Notes: generated by a model from the sequence alone, not told the origin. A stretch of DNA of 64,000 nt from Thermasporomyces composti (GCF_003386795.1 NZ_QTUC01000001.1:1922001-1986000), one strand, 5' to 3'; shown: positions 7,589 through 16,734, counted from the first letter of the stretch. Made by a program: numbers and translations.

Positions 7589-9547
7589 ATGTCCGACCAT
7601 CCGCACCAGTGGCTGAAGCCGAACCGTCGCAGCCTGCTCAAGGCGGTCGGCACGGGCGCCCTCGCCGCGGCCGCCCCAGTGTCGCTGGGTGCCCCCGCCG
7701 CCGCGGCGCCGCCGACCACGAAGACACGCGGGTCCACAGCTCCCACTCACGCGGCCTGGACCGACCTTCCGCTGCTGAGCGGCGAGGAGTTCCCGATCGG
7801 GCTGTGGTGGCCACCACCGCCGTTCCAGACGACGCTCGAGCGCTACCAGGAGATCAAGGACGCTGGCTTCACCTTCACCCACAGCAACAACTACCTGTGG
7901 GCCGACCACCAGATCCAGCGACGGGCGCTCGAGATGGCCCACCAGGTGGGCTTGCAGCTCGTCATCGACGACCCCACGATCCGGTGGCTCCGCAACGACT
8001 TCGAGATCACCACGAGGGGTGGCGACTTCACGCTCACCCCCGAGCAGGCGGCGACCAAGATCCGTCAGGTCATCGACCTCTACCGGCCCAGCAGCTACTG
8101 GCGGATCGAGGACGGCCGCCTCCTCCAGGACGGCGGCACCGGAGCCGGCAGCGTCGGCCTCTCCCGCGCGGGCGCCGACTGGACCGACTACACGTTCGCG
8201 TTCGACACGGCGCCACGCCCGACCGGTGGCGGCGGCCACGCGCAGGCCGGCTGGGCCTTCCGGGCGCAGGACCCGGCGAACACCTACGTGTGGCTGCTCG
8301 CCAACGCCGGCTACGCCCCCGAGGGAGCGCCCGGCTACCTGGCGAAGGCGCTCTTCGTCAACGGCGCTCCCGTCTGGGTCCGAGCCGTCCCACTCGAGAT
8401 CACCGTCACACCGGACACCTGGTACCACGTCGAGACCACGGTGGAGGGTGACACGATCACCACCTCCATCAACGGGCAGGTCGTCGACACCACCACCGAC
8501 GACACGTACCGGACCGGCAAGGTCGGCTTTCGCGAGGCCGGATCCGAGTCCGCCCTCTTCGACAACGTCCAGGTGACCGCCCTGGACGGGACCGTGCTCC
8601 TCGTCGACGACTTCTCCGGCACGCTCAGCAAGTGGGATCCGCCCAATGCCGGCGGCTATCCCTCCTTCGTCGGCCTGGACGTCTACGACGAGCCGAGCCC
8701 GGACAAGTTCGAGACCCTCGCGCGGATCGTCGAGATCATGCGCGAGGAGCACCCGGACTACCTGCCCTACATCAACCTCTTCCCGACGACCGACCCGAAC
8801 TACGTCCGGCAGTTCGTCGAGGTCGTCAAGCCGGCCCTGATCTCCTTCGACCGCTACCCGCTCCTGATCGACGGAAGTGACGACCCGCACTACTTCCTCA
8901 ACTGGGCGATCGTCCGGGAGGAAGGGCTGCGCGCCAACCTGCCGACGTGGATCTTCATCCAGACCCTCGCCTACGCCGGGCACCGCGAGCCCACCGCCGC
9001 CGAGATCCTCTGGCAGATCAACGTGAGCCTGGCCTACGGCTGCAAGGGCATCCAGTACTTCACCTACTGGACACCCGATCCAGCCCGTGGGGAGGCCTTC
9101 GAGTCCGCGCTCATCACGGTCGACGGTCAACGCACCCCGCGGTACGACGCGGCCAAGGAGATCAACAACGGCTGGCTCGCACCGGTCGGTCGGGAGCTCA
9201 AGCCGCTGGTGTCGGAATCCGTCGTCCACGCCAACGAGAGCCCTCTGCCCGCCGGGGCGAGCGGGTTCACCCCGAACGACTACGTGCGCCAGGTCAGCGG
9301 CGACGCCGTGATTCTCGGGCAGTTCCGCAGCACCGACACGGAGGACACCACGCGCTGGCTGTTCGTCGCCAACCGCGCGCACAGCAGGCCGGCCACGGCT
9401 CGGCTCACCATGAACCGCGCGAACGTCAAGGACGTCCTCCGCTTCGACCCGGCCAGCCGACGCTACGAGCCGCTACGCAACAGCGCCGTCGTCGAGGTGA
9501 GCCTCCCCGCCGGGGCCGCCGCGCTGTACCAGCTCAGGACCTCCTGA
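7589..9547 (+). CDS. Secreted TIM-barrel glycoside-hydrolase-like protein with inserted jelly-roll domain
   Basis: 652 residues. The N-terminus has a twin-arginine signal (NRRSLLKAVG, followed by an Ala-rich stretch to about residue 40). Residues 55-165 look like the first strands of a TIM barrel (EEFPIGLWWPP, YQEIKDAGFTFTH). Residues about 168-355 form a beta-rich domain like the LamG/3-keto-disaccharide-hydrolase fold (WRIEDGRLLQ, WTDYTFAFDT, FDNVQVTALDG). The barrel then resumes with FVGLDVYDEPS (E a possible catalytic acid) to FTYWTP, ending in a small beta domain. A GGGAGGAC ribosome site precedes the ATG. It is probably exported folded and acts on polysaccharide. I could not place it in a numbered GH family. 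The next gene is another Tat-type secreted protein. Confidence 0.75.
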   Translation: MSDHPHQWLKPNRRSLLKAVGTGALAAAAPVSLGAPAAAAPPTTKTRGSTAPTHAAWTDLPLLSGEEFPIGLWWPPPPFQTTLERYQEIKDAGFTFTHSNNYLWADHQIQRRALEMAHQVGLQLVIDDPTIRWLRNDFEITTRGGDFTLTPEQAATKIRQVIDLYRPSSYWRIEDGRLLQDGGTGAGSVGLSRAGADWTDYTFAFDTAPRPTGGGGHAQAGWAFRAQDPANTYVWLLANAGYAPEGAPGYLAKALFVNGAPVWVRAVPLEITVTPDTWYHVETTVEGDTITTSINGQVVDTTTDDTYRTGKVGFREAGSESALFDNVQVTALDGTVLLVDDFSGTLSKWDPPNAGGYPSFVGLDVYDEPSPDKFETLARIVEIMREEHPDYLPYINLFPTTDPNYVRQFVEVVKPALISFDRYPLLIDGSDDPHYFLNWAIVREEGLRANLPTWIFIQTLAYAGHREPTAAEILWQINVSLAYGCKGIQYFTYWTPDPARGEAFESALITVDGQRTPRYDAAKEINNGWLAPVGRELKPLVSESVVHANESPLPAGASGFTPNDYVRQVSGDAVILGQFRSTDTEDTTRWLFVANRAHSRPATARLTMNRANVKDVLRFDPASRRYEPLRNSAVVEVSLPAGAAALYQLRTS

Positions 9548-9676
9548 TGGCACCAGGACGCTCGACCCGACGGGGTGCCGCGACGTCGAGGCCACGGCGT
9601 AGTGGCGCCCCGCCGGGAGCGGCTGTCGTCGGAGGAGACGTGCCGTGCGAGTACCGCTGGAAAGGAAAGGCACGCG

Positions 9677-12481
9677 ATGGGACCCCTGCCTCGCCGTGAG
9701 TTCCTCAGCCTCGGTGGAGGCGTGGTGGCCGCGGCGGCTGGCTTCTCACCGACCCTCACCCCCGTCTCGACGAGACGCGCACCCACGAGGGAGGCCACGA
9801 TTCCCCACCCGTCACGCCTCGGTGACGAGAACGACGAGGCACGCTTCTACTACCGCCTGCTGCTGCTTCACACCCGGTGGGTGGAGACGCTGTGGGACGA
9901 CGCCGTGGGCCACTACCCCCTGGCCGACTACAACATCGTCCACGTCCTCGGCAACGCGGTCCTGCTGACGATGGGCGACTACGACGCCGACCTCGCCGGC
10001 GTGTCCCGCGACACGCTGCGCGACCACACCCTCGCCACCATCGACTACGCCGCCCGCACCAACTTCTACGCGACCGGCTCCACGTGGGGTGACGGCGGCT
10101 ACGAGTGGGGTGGCGCCATCTTCTGGGACGGCACGATGGAGTCGTACTTCGTCGCCGCCGCCCGTCTGCTGTGGGACGACCTCTCGGCCGAGACGAGGGA
10201 GGCCGTCGACGCCATCGCGATCGGGGGAGCGGAGTACGTCGCGAGCCTCGAGGACACCGAAGACCCACGCAGCGGCGGATGGTCGTCCAACGGCCTCAAG
10301 GGCGGTTACCGCGCCGACTCCAAGATCGAGGAGATGGGCGCGAAGTCGATGCCCTTGGCGACCGGTCTGGCGTACTTCCCGGACCATCCCTCGGCACCGC
10401 GCTGGCGGGAATGGCTGACCCGCTGGATGTCGAACATGACCGGGCTGCCGTCCGCTGACCGCCACAACCACACCCTGCTCGAGGGGCGTCCCGTCTCGTG
10501 GTGGAACGAGGCGCACAACATCTTCGACACCTACATCGTGGAGAACCACGGGTCGTACGCCCCGATGTACCAGGAGTCCGTCGGCGCCTACCCGGGGCGC
10601 AACGCGATCCACTTCCTCATCGCCGGCCAGCCGCTCCCCGACGTCATGTGGGCGCAGCCGAACGCCGACGGCCTGTGGCGGACGCTGCGCCACCTCGGCA
10701 CGGCCGCCGGCCTCACCGCGCATCCGATGATCGCGGACCGACACCATCTCTACGGCCGGGACGTGTTGCCGCTGACGTGGCGCCGACTCGGCCAAGGTGA
10801 CCGGTTCCTCGCCCGCGGCGAGCGGATGCTCATCGAGCACCTCGAGCCGTACCTGCTCCATCCGCCGGAGTACCGCCTCACGAAGTTCACCGGCGAACCC
10901 AAGTACGAGCCGGAGGCGCGCGCGGAGGTCGCGATCGCGTACCTGCTCCATCGATGGCGCGACCGCCTGCGTGGCGACGTGACGCCCGTGTCGGAGACGG
11001 CCTACTGGGACGACGTCGCCGGTGTCACCGACTACGGCGCCGACGTCGGGCTGCTCGCCCACCAGTCGCGGGAGTCGCTGGCGATGGTGGTCACCAAGCC
11101 CGGCTACGTCAAGCTGGCCTTTCTCCCCGAGCACGACGACTGGTTCCTCGACGTGGCGGGGAGCGCTCCGGCGTTCCTGCCGTCGACGCAGACCACCATC
11201 GAGGGCGTCACGACCACGGTGTACCACCGGGAGTCGGACGGCTTCGACGGGACCGCCACGCTGCTGCGCCTGCCGACAGGGTTCGCCGGATACGCCACGC
11301 TGCCCGGCGGTATGGTCGTCTACGCCAGCTCCGGGCACGCGGACGGCGAGGGCGCGCTGCGCCTGTTCTGCCTCCGCATGCCAGGGGTACGTGGACTCGA
11401 CGGCGACCGCACCTTCACCGGACCGAACGGCAGCGTGACCCTCACCGACACCGGCGGTGACGGCGACGTCGATGAGCTGACCTTCCCGGCCGTGCAGGCC
11501 CGCCACGTGCGCATGCTCGGCGTCCGACCGGCCACCCAGTACGGCTACTCGCTCTGGTCGTTCGAGGTCTACGCCGAGGGCGGGGACACCGACCTGGCTC
11601 GCGGTCGACCGACCACCGCGTCGTCCTCGTTCAGCGAGGAGTACCGACCCGAGTACGCCACCGACGGCGACCCGACCACGCGGTGGGCGGTGTCCGGCGA
11701 GGAACGGCCACGCCCGGACAGCTGGCTCGCCGTCGACCTCGGAGAAGTCCACACGGTGGATCGGGTGCGACTCCACTGGGAGACGGCGTACGGCGCGGAG
11801 TACCGCATCCAGGTGTCCGTCGACGGACAGACCTGGACCGACGCTGTGCGAGTCCCCGCCTCCCACACCTTCCCGACCGGCTGGGTGAACGTCGACGACC
11901 GCGTCGGTTTCCTCGTCCGAGGGAGCCGCAACCCCATCCGGGTGTCGGCCCGCTCCCTCACCCTGTCCGACGGCCCGGCCGCTGGGAGCGCTGGCATGGT
12001 CATCGAGGCCTACCCCGGCGTGAGCGCCGCCGTGACGGCCTCGCTCGCCCACCAGCCCGCCGCCACCACCGAGACCCCTGGCCTGGCGGCGAGCACCGCG
12101 GCGGGACACCTCAGCCTGTTCAACCTCTCCGGCGCCGACCTCACGGGACTGGTCCGGGTGCCCCGCGCCGCCGAGCGGGTCCCGCTCTACCTCGGACCGG
12201 GGTCCATCAAGGAGCAGGTCGTGAACCGGGACGGGGTGACGGTGGGCGTCCAGCTCGGCGCCGCCACCGCGCGGATCGCCCCACCGGCATTCGAGCTGGC
12301 AGTGGACAGCGCCCCGGACGTGGCCGTGCGGGCGAGCGTGTCCGATCCGCGGGTGGTGCGCCTCACCAACACCGCCGACGAGACGTGCCGGCTGCGCCTG
12401 ACCTGCCTGGCGACCGGCGAGACCCGGCCGGTCACGCTGCCGCCAGGCGGCACCAGGACCGTGCGGTTCCGTCGCCGCTGA
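9677..12481 (+). CDS. Secreted polysaccharide-lyase-like protein with discoidin (CBM32-like) region
   Basis: 934 residues from the ATG preceded by AAAGGAAAGG. The N-terminus carries a Tat-like PRREFLSLGGG signal. Residues about 45-430 are helical with repeated Trp/Tyr/His, consistent with an alpha/alpha toroid of heparinase or lyase type (NHTLLEGRPVSWWNEAHN, then YENHGSY-like IVENHGSYAPMYQESV). A beta-rich part follows. Around residues 595-735 lies a discoidin-type domain in which the usual C-terminal motif (ARHVRMLGVRPATQYGYSLW) comes before the usual N-terminal part (LARGRPTTASSS, DGDPTTRWAV, WLAVDLG). The protein likely cleaves or binds an acidic polysaccharide outside the cell. The PL family is unassigned. 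Confidence 0.7.
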   Translation: MGPLPRREFLSLGGGVVAAAAGFSPTLTPVSTRRAPTREATIPHPSRLGDENDEARFYYRLLLLHTRWVETLWDDAVGHYPLADYNIVHVLGNAVLLTMGDYDADLAGVSRDTLRDHTLATIDYAARTNFYATGSTWGDGGYEWGGAIFWDGTMESYFVAAARLLWDDLSAETREAVDAIAIGGAEYVASLEDTEDPRSGGWSSNGLKGGYRADSKIEEMGAKSMPLATGLAYFPDHPSAPRWREWLTRWMSNMTGLPSADRHNHTLLEGRPVSWWNEAHNIFDTYIVENHGSYAPMYQESVGAYPGRNAIHFLIAGQPLPDVMWAQPNADGLWRTLRHLGTAAGLTAHPMIADRHHLYGRDVLPLTWRRLGQGDRFLARGERMLIEHLEPYLLHPPEYRLTKFTGEPKYEPEARAEVAIAYLLHRWRDRLRGDVTPVSETAYWDDVAGVTDYGADVGLLAHQSRESLAMVVTKPGYVKLAFLPEHDDWFLDVAGSAPAFLPSTQTTIEGVTTTVYHRESDGFDGTATLLRLPTGFAGYATLPGGMVVYASSGHADGEGALRLFCLRMPGVRGLDGDRTFTGPNGSVTLTDTGGDGDVDELTFPAVQARHVRMLGVRPATQYGYSLWSFEVYAEGGDTDLARGRPTTASSSFSEEYRPEYATDGDPTTRWAVSGEERPRPDSWLAVDLGEVHTVDRVRLHWETAYGAEYRIQVSVDGQTWTDAVRVPASHTFPTGWVNVDDRVGFLVRGSRNPIRVSARSLTLSDGPAAGSAGMVIEAYPGVSAAVTASLAHQPAATTETPGLAASTAAGHLSLFNLSGADLTGLVRVPRAAERVPLYLGPGSIKEQVVNRDGVTVGVQLGAATARIAPPAFELAVDSAPDVAVRASVSDPRVVRLTNTADETCRLRLTCLATGETRPVTLPPGGTRTVRFRRR

Positions 12482-12516
12482 CCGCCGCCCTCCACGCCGG
12501 TGTGGCCGTGACTGGT

Positions 12517-12540
12517 CGGCGCGCTTGGCCGAGCGCGCCG
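12517..12540. terminator. Hairpin after the lyase-like gene
   Basis: A nine-base perfect inverted repeat (CGGCGCGCT and AGCGCGCCG, loop TGGCCG) lies 36 bases after the stop codon and before the oxidoreductase gene. Confidence 0.5.
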
Positions 12541-12609
12541 CGGACGGCAGGGTAACGACGGGTACCGCCGGTGCCCATCACCACACACCCGGGTGAGAAG
12601 GGCTGCGAC

Positions 12610-13650
12610 ATGTCACGAGCACGGCTGAGAGTGGGCATCCTCGGTCTGGGGCGAAGCGGGTGGGGCATCCACGCCACCGCCCTCGCCGACCACGACGGCT
12701 TCGAGGTGGCGGCGGTCGCCGACCCCGTCGAGGAGCGGCGGGCCGAGGCCAAGGAGGCCTTCGACTGCGAGACGTACGACGCGCCCGAGGCGCTCCTCGA
12801 CGCCGCCGACGTCGACGTGGTCGTCGTCGCCACGCCCTCCCACACCCACGTGCCGCTGACGCTCTCCGCCCTCGGCAAGGGGCGGCACGTCGTGGTCGAG
12901 AAGCCGATGGCGGAGAAGGCGGCGGAGGTCGACGAGATGATCCGCGCCGCCGAGGCCGCGGGCCGCGTCCTCACCTGCTACCAGCCGCGTCGGCTCGACC
13001 CAGACTTCGAGTACGTGCGAGACGTGATCGACTCGGGCCGGCTGGGTGAGCTGGTCCTGCTGCGCCGGACCGCCCACCGATTCCAGCGGCGCGCCGACTG
13101 GCAGACGTTGCGCAAGTACGGGGGCGGCGAGCTCTCGAACACCGTGCCCCACTTGCTGGACCAGGTCTTGCTGCTCCTCGGCGAAGCGCCGACCGAGATC
13201 TTCGCCGACCTCCGCCACACCGTCAGCCTCGGTGACGCCGAGGACCACGTGAAGCTGTGTCTGCGCACGAGCGGCGGCCCGCTGGCCGAGATCGAGTCCA
13301 GCCTGTGCGTCGCGCTGCCCCAGCCGGCGTGGCAGGTCGTGGGCACGGCGGGCGCGCTCGTCGGCGACGGCAGGACCTTCACCCTGCGCTGGTTCGACCC
13401 CGACTCTCTTGGTCCGCTCGAGCTGGACGAGGGCCCAGCGCCCGAGCGCCGCTATGGGACCGGCGAGACGATCGACTGGCAGGAGGAGGTGCGCACCCTC
13501 GGTCGGGGCGCCCGGTCGGCGGCGCTCCGCTTCTACGACCGGCTCGAGGCGACCCTACGGGACGGCGCGGAGCTTTTCGTCACGCCGGAGAGCGTGCGGC
13601 GTCAGATCCACATCATCGAGGAGGCGCGCCGACTGACCGGGTATGCCTGA
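12610..13650 (+). CDS. Gfo/Idh/MocA-family oxidoreductase
   Basis: 346 residues from the ATG preceded by GAGAAGGG. The N-terminal Rossmann fold has VGILGLGRSGWGIH (residues about 6-19); the catalytic EKP motif is seen in VVVEKPMAEK. The C-terminal GFO_IDH_MocA_C-like domain contains NTVPHLLDQ, with His in the usual active-site position. Members interconvert alcohol and ketone groups on sugars and inositols with NAD(P). It follows two secreted carbohydrate-active proteins, so it may process a released sugar inside the cell (inference). Confidence 0.85.
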   Translation: MSRARLRVGILGLGRSGWGIHATALADHDGFEVAAVADPVEERRAEAKEAFDCETYDAPEALLDAADVDVVVVATPSHTHVPLTLSALGKGRHVVVEKPMAEKAAEVDEMIRAAEAAGRVLTCYQPRRLDPDFEYVRDVIDSGRLGELVLLRRTAHRFQRRADWQTLRKYGGGELSNTVPHLLDQVLLLLGEAPTEIFADLRHTVSLGDAEDHVKLCLRTSGGPLAEIESSLCVALPQPAWQVVGTAGALVGDGRTFTLRWFDPDSLGPLELDEGPAPERRYGTGETIDWQEEVRTLGRGARSAALRFYDRLEATLRDGAELFVTPESVRRQIHIIEEARRLTGYA

Positions 13651-13675
13651 GCCCTCGGCGACCTATGGTGAGGGC

Positions 13676-14875
13676 ATGCCCACGTCACGGGTCCTGCAGC
13701 TCGCCGGCCGCGAGGTGACCATCACCAATCCCGACAAGGTGCTCTTTCCCGCCAAGGGCATCACCAAGCTGGATCTGGTGCGCTACTACCTCAGCGTCGC
13801 CGACGGGGTGCTGCGCGGCGTGCGCGGACGTCCCATGATCCTCAAGCGTTTCGTGCACGGCATCGAGGAGGAGGCGTTCTTCCAGAAGCGCGCCCCGGCC
13901 AACCGCCCGGACTGGATCGAGGTGGCCGAGCTCCGTTACGCCTCCGGTCGATCGGCGAAGGAAGCCGTCCTCCGCGACGCCGCTGGGCTGGCGTGGGCCG
14001 TCAACCTCGGGTGCATCGACTTCAACCCTCATCCGGTGCTCGCCGAGGACTTGGACCATCCCGACGAGCTCCGGATCGACCTCGACCCCGTTCCGGGCGT
14101 GGCATGGGAACAGATCCGCGACGTCGCGGAGGTCGTCAAGGAGGTCTTGCGTGAATACGGCCTCACCGGCTGGCCGAAGACCTCCGGCTCTCGCGGCTTC
14201 CACGTCTACGCGCGCATCGAGCCGCGGTGGTCGTTCGCCAAGGTGCGGGTGGCGGCGGAGACCGTGGCGCGCGAGGTCGAGAACCGGGCACCCGAGCTGG
14301 CGACGAGCAAGTGGTGGAAGGAGGAGCGCCACGGCGTCTTCGTCGACTTCAACCAGAACGCCAAGGACCGCACGGTCGCCTCGGCGTACTCGGTGCGACC
14401 GACACCAGACGCCCGCGTCTCGACCCCGCTCACCTGGGCCGAGGTACCGGGCTGCCGGCCCGAGGACTACACGATCGAGACGGTCCCCGACCGGTACGCC
14501 GAGCGGGGTGACCCGTGGGAGGGGATGGACGACGCCGCGGGCTCCCTCGACGCGCTGCTGGACCTAGCCGAGCGGATGGGACCCGCGCCGAAGCCGCCGA
14601 AGGGGAAGGGCCGCCGTCAGCCGACGAGGCCCCTCATCGAGATCGCCCGCGCGAAGACGAAGCGGGAGGCGCTCGAGGGGTTGGAACGCTGGAAGGCTCG
14701 CCACCGCTCCATCGTGGGTCACCTGCGGCCGGCTGACGTCCTCGTCGACGGGATGCGAGGGCGAAGCTCGGTGTGGTACCGGATCCGTGTGAACCTCCAG
14801 CACGTCCCCGAGAGCGAACGCCCACCGCAGGAACCGCTCGAGGTCGACTACGACCCGTGGGGAGACGCGTCGTAG
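13676..14875 (+). CDS. Stand-alone LigD-type primase-polymerase (NHEJ polymerase domain)
   Basis: 399 residues matching the polymerase domain of bacterial ATP-dependent ligase LigD. It starts with the characteristic VTITNPDKVLFPAKGITKLD. The archaeo-eukaryotic primase metal motif is IDLDP (DxD), the nucleotide-binding motif is SGSRGFHVYA, and the third acid lies in GVFVDFNQN. No ligase or nuclease domain is attached. About 95 C-terminal residues (Pro/Lys-rich linker and a basic segment) extend beyond the core. The ATG at 13676 is preferred for its GGTGAGGG site; another ATG at 13643 overlaps the preceding stop. The role is likely gap filling or primer extension at broken DNA ends. A second gene of this family begins beyond the right window edge. 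Confidence 0.88.
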   Translation: MPTSRVLQLAGREVTITNPDKVLFPAKGITKLDLVRYYLSVADGVLRGVRGRPMILKRFVHGIEEEAFFQKRAPANRPDWIEVAELRYASGRSAKEAVLRDAAGLAWAVNLGCIDFNPHPVLAEDLDHPDELRIDLDPVPGVAWEQIRDVAEVVKEVLREYGLTGWPKTSGSRGFHVYARIEPRWSFAKVRVAAETVAREVENRAPELATSKWWKEERHGVFVDFNQNAKDRTVASAYSVRPTPDARVSTPLTWAEVPGCRPEDYTIETVPDRYAERGDPWEGMDDAAGSLDALLDLAERMGPAPKPPKGKGRRQPTRPLIEIARAKTKREALEGLERWKARHRSIVGHLRPADVLVDGMRGRSSVWYRIRVNLQHVPESERPPQEPLEVDYDPWGDAS

Positions 14876-14890
14876 CAGAGGAGGCTCCTC

Positions 14891-15541
14891 GTGACGTCGA
14901 ACGCCCACGCGCCGGCTCAGCACGCGCCGACCGTGACATCGCACTGGTGGTGGCGGCCCGGGTGGGGACCAGGCCGTCGAGGGTACGCGTGGCACATCAA
15001 CGTGGGCCTGGAGCCGCTGCATGACCACGCGACCGCGTACCAGCGGGCGATCTCTCACCTCCCTCAGCTCGACCTGATCCCGCTGGAGTGGCTTCACCTG
15101 ACCGTGCAAGGGGTCGGGTTCGTCGACGAGACCAGCGACGAGGACGTGGCCGCGATCGTCGAGGCCACCCGACGCCGCCTCGCCGACGTCACTCCGATCC
15201 GGCTGACGTTCGACCGGCCGATCCAGCGGCCTGAGGCGCTGGCGATCCATCCGACACCAGCCGAGCCGCTGGTCGAGGTCCGGACGATGCTCCGCGACGC
15301 GATCGCGGAGGTATGGGGGCCGGACAAGGTCGAGGGATCCGCCGACGGGTTCCAGCCTCACGTCAGCCTCGCCTACGTCAACGCCCCGGGACCCTCGGAC
15401 GAGATCGTCGCCTCCATCGACCAGGTGACCGCCGAGCCCGTCGAACTCGTCGTCGACACCGTGTCCTTGATCGAGCTGTTCCGGGACGGCCACCTCTACC
15501 GGTGGGACACCGTCCACAAGGTCACGCTCGGAGCCACCTGA
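14891..15541 (+). CDS. 2H phosphoesterase (2'-5' RNA ligase-like)
   Basis: 216 residues with the two His-x-Thr/Ser motifs of the 2H superfamily: H69-L-T71 (WLHLTVQG) and H157-V-S159 (QPHVSLAY), at the expected spacing. Such enzymes hydrolyse cyclic phosphates or join 2'-5' RNA linkages in the cytoplasm. The GTG start has GAGGAGG upstream and lies 15 bases after the polymerase gene, so the two are probably co-transcribed. This would hint at nucleic-acid end processing, though that is inference. Trp-rich residues 18-25 precede the domain. Confidence 0.85.
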   Translation: MTSNAHAPAQHAPTVTSHWWWRPGWGPGRRGYAWHINVGLEPLHDHATAYQRAISHLPQLDLIPLEWLHLTVQGVGFVDETSDEDVAAIVEATRRRLADVTPIRLTFDRPIQRPEALAIHPTPAEPLVEVRTMLRDAIAEVWGPDKVEGSADGFQPHVSLAYVNAPGPSDEIVASIDQVTAEPVELVVDTVSLIELFRDGHLYRWDTVHKVTLGAT

Positions 15542-15582
15542 CGGGGAAGGCTCGCGCGTCGTCGGCGCACCCGAGCGAGAGG

Positions 15583-15606
15583 CCGCGACGCGGCGGCACG
15601 TCGCGG
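15583..15606. terminator. Hairpin between convergent genes
   Basis: An inverted repeat CCGCGACG / CGTCGCGG with an 8-base loop separates the 2H phosphoesterase gene from the small convergent gene. Confidence 0.45.
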
Positions 15607-15612
15607 TGAGGG

Positions 15613-15891
15613 CTACGAGAGGCGGCTTCGGATCTCGCGCGGGTACTCGGGGAAGTAGTGGGTGATCTGGTTCAGCGCGAACTGGCTCAGGATGGAGGAC
15701 GCCGGCTCGCGCTCCAGGAGGAAGCGGAAGGACTCGCGCACCAACCGCTCAAGGTCCACGTCGCCGCGAAGGCCGAGCTCCTGCTCGAACCGGTCCGGCA
15801 CCGTGACCCGGTGGCTGGTCTCTTTCTCCCCCTGCCGGACGCGGACGTCGAACGTCCGGTCGCCATGCGGCTCGATCACGATCTCGCTCAT
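15613..15891 (-). CDS. Small conserved-looking hypothetical protein
   Basis: 92 residues from the ATG at 15891. It begins with a beta-rich half (SEIVIEPHGDRTFDVRVRQ) containing many charged residues, then a helical half with LERLVRESFRFLLEREPASSIL and FPEYPREI. It has no membrane segment and no cysteines. The codon third-position bias is that of a real gene. The compact two-part layout suggests a small regulator or adaptor, but no family is recognised. An in-frame upstream extension to 16008 looks non-coding. Confidence 0.7.
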   Translation of the reverse strand: MSEIVIEPHGDRTFDVRVRQGEKETSHRVTVPDRFEQELGLRGDVDLERLVRESFRFLLEREPASSILSQFALNQITHYFPEYPREIRSRLS

Positions 15892-16065
15892 CGCTGTCCC
15901 GTCCTGTCCATCGAGCGGGCCCGCTCGGCAGCGTACGCGGCGTCTGGTCGCTTCGTCGCCCAACGCGGACGATGACCTCTCGATCGTCACCCTGGATGAC
16001 TCCGGCACATCGGTCGAGCCGCGGGACCGGAGGCTCCGGAGCGACGTCCGGAACCTCCGCCGGTC

Positions 16066-16191
16066 TCAGGCCACGTCCCCGCGTTCCATCCACTGCGCCG
16101 CGCCCATCCCGACGGCACGATCGCGCATCGCACCGCTGTCCAGCGCCCTGCCAGCGTTCGCCAAGGCTTCGAGCGACGCGACGTCGGGCAT
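16066..16191 (-). CDS. Possible small ORF in frame behind the 99-residue gene
   Basis: A 41-residue reading frame (beginning MPDVASLEALANAG, ending QWMERGDVA) with strong G/C at third positions. It is in the same frame as the 99-residue gene and separated from its TGA stop by about 18 open codons, which also read like protein. It could be a separate micro-protein starting at this ATG or at GTG 16206. It could also be the old C-terminus of the upstream gene after a stop-codon mutation. Confidence 0.35.
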   Translation of the reverse strand: MPDVASLEALANAGRALDSGAMRDRAVGMGAAQWMERGDVA

Positions 16192-16245
16192 GATCCGCGG
16201 ACGCACGTCCAGCGATCCGGTGTCTTCCGCGGTCCGCGGTCGGGC

Positions 16246-16545
16246 TCACTCGTCGACGAGGTAGACGACGCGCACGGTGAACGAGTGGTTGAGGAAGCTG
16301 ATGTCACCCTGCTTGACGTAGGTGACCTTGAACGGATTCTCCGGCGAGAACCGGACCGGCGTCGACGCGAAGCTGACCGGAGTTGGCTGGTCATCCCGAT
16401 CCAGGTGGTCGCGGCTGGTCCCGAAGATCGTCACGCCGAGGATCGTGCCGGAGTCCTTTCCGGTGTCGACGGTGAACGTCTGCTCGCCGTAACGCGGGTT
16501 CCTGTCGAGGATGAACGTCTGTCGGAGGACCTTCATGTGCGGCAT
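16246..16545 (-). CDS. Hypothetical beta-rich protein
   Basis: 99 residues with ATG at 16545 and GAGAGAGG eight bases upstream. The sequence alternates polar and hydrophobic residues (RYGEQTFTVDTG, TILGVTIFGTSRDH, SFTVRVVYLVDE), suggesting a small beta sandwich. It has no signal peptide and no cysteine. I do not recognise the family. It is divergent from the 5'-nucleotidase gene across a 486-base intergenic region, and a coding-like frame continues in phase past its stop codon. Confidence 0.65.
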   Translation of the reverse strand: MPHMKVLRQTFILDRNPRYGEQTFTVDTGKDSGTILGVTIFGTSRDHLDRDDQPTPVSFASTPVRFSPENPFKVTYVKQGDISFLNHSFTVRVVYLVDE

Positions 16546-16734
16546 GGGCGTACCTCTCTCGTCGTTGGTCGTTGCCGACGGGCCACCGCTGGGGATCGGG
16601 GAACGAGCAGCCGGACGACTCCGTCGGCTCGTGGCGTCGCGGGCGCCGGACCGTTGTATGCCAGACAGGCCGTCGGAAGATCCACCCGGGGCGGTCACCT
16701 GACCGCCGGGTCGTCAGCGGTCCGCTCCGCGACG

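Noticed and set aside
9677-12481. Assignment of the lyase-like protein to polysaccharide lyase family 8
   Set aside because: The helical toroid is suggestive, but the family 8 catalytic Asn-His-Tyr-Arg set and super-sandwich order could not be matched.
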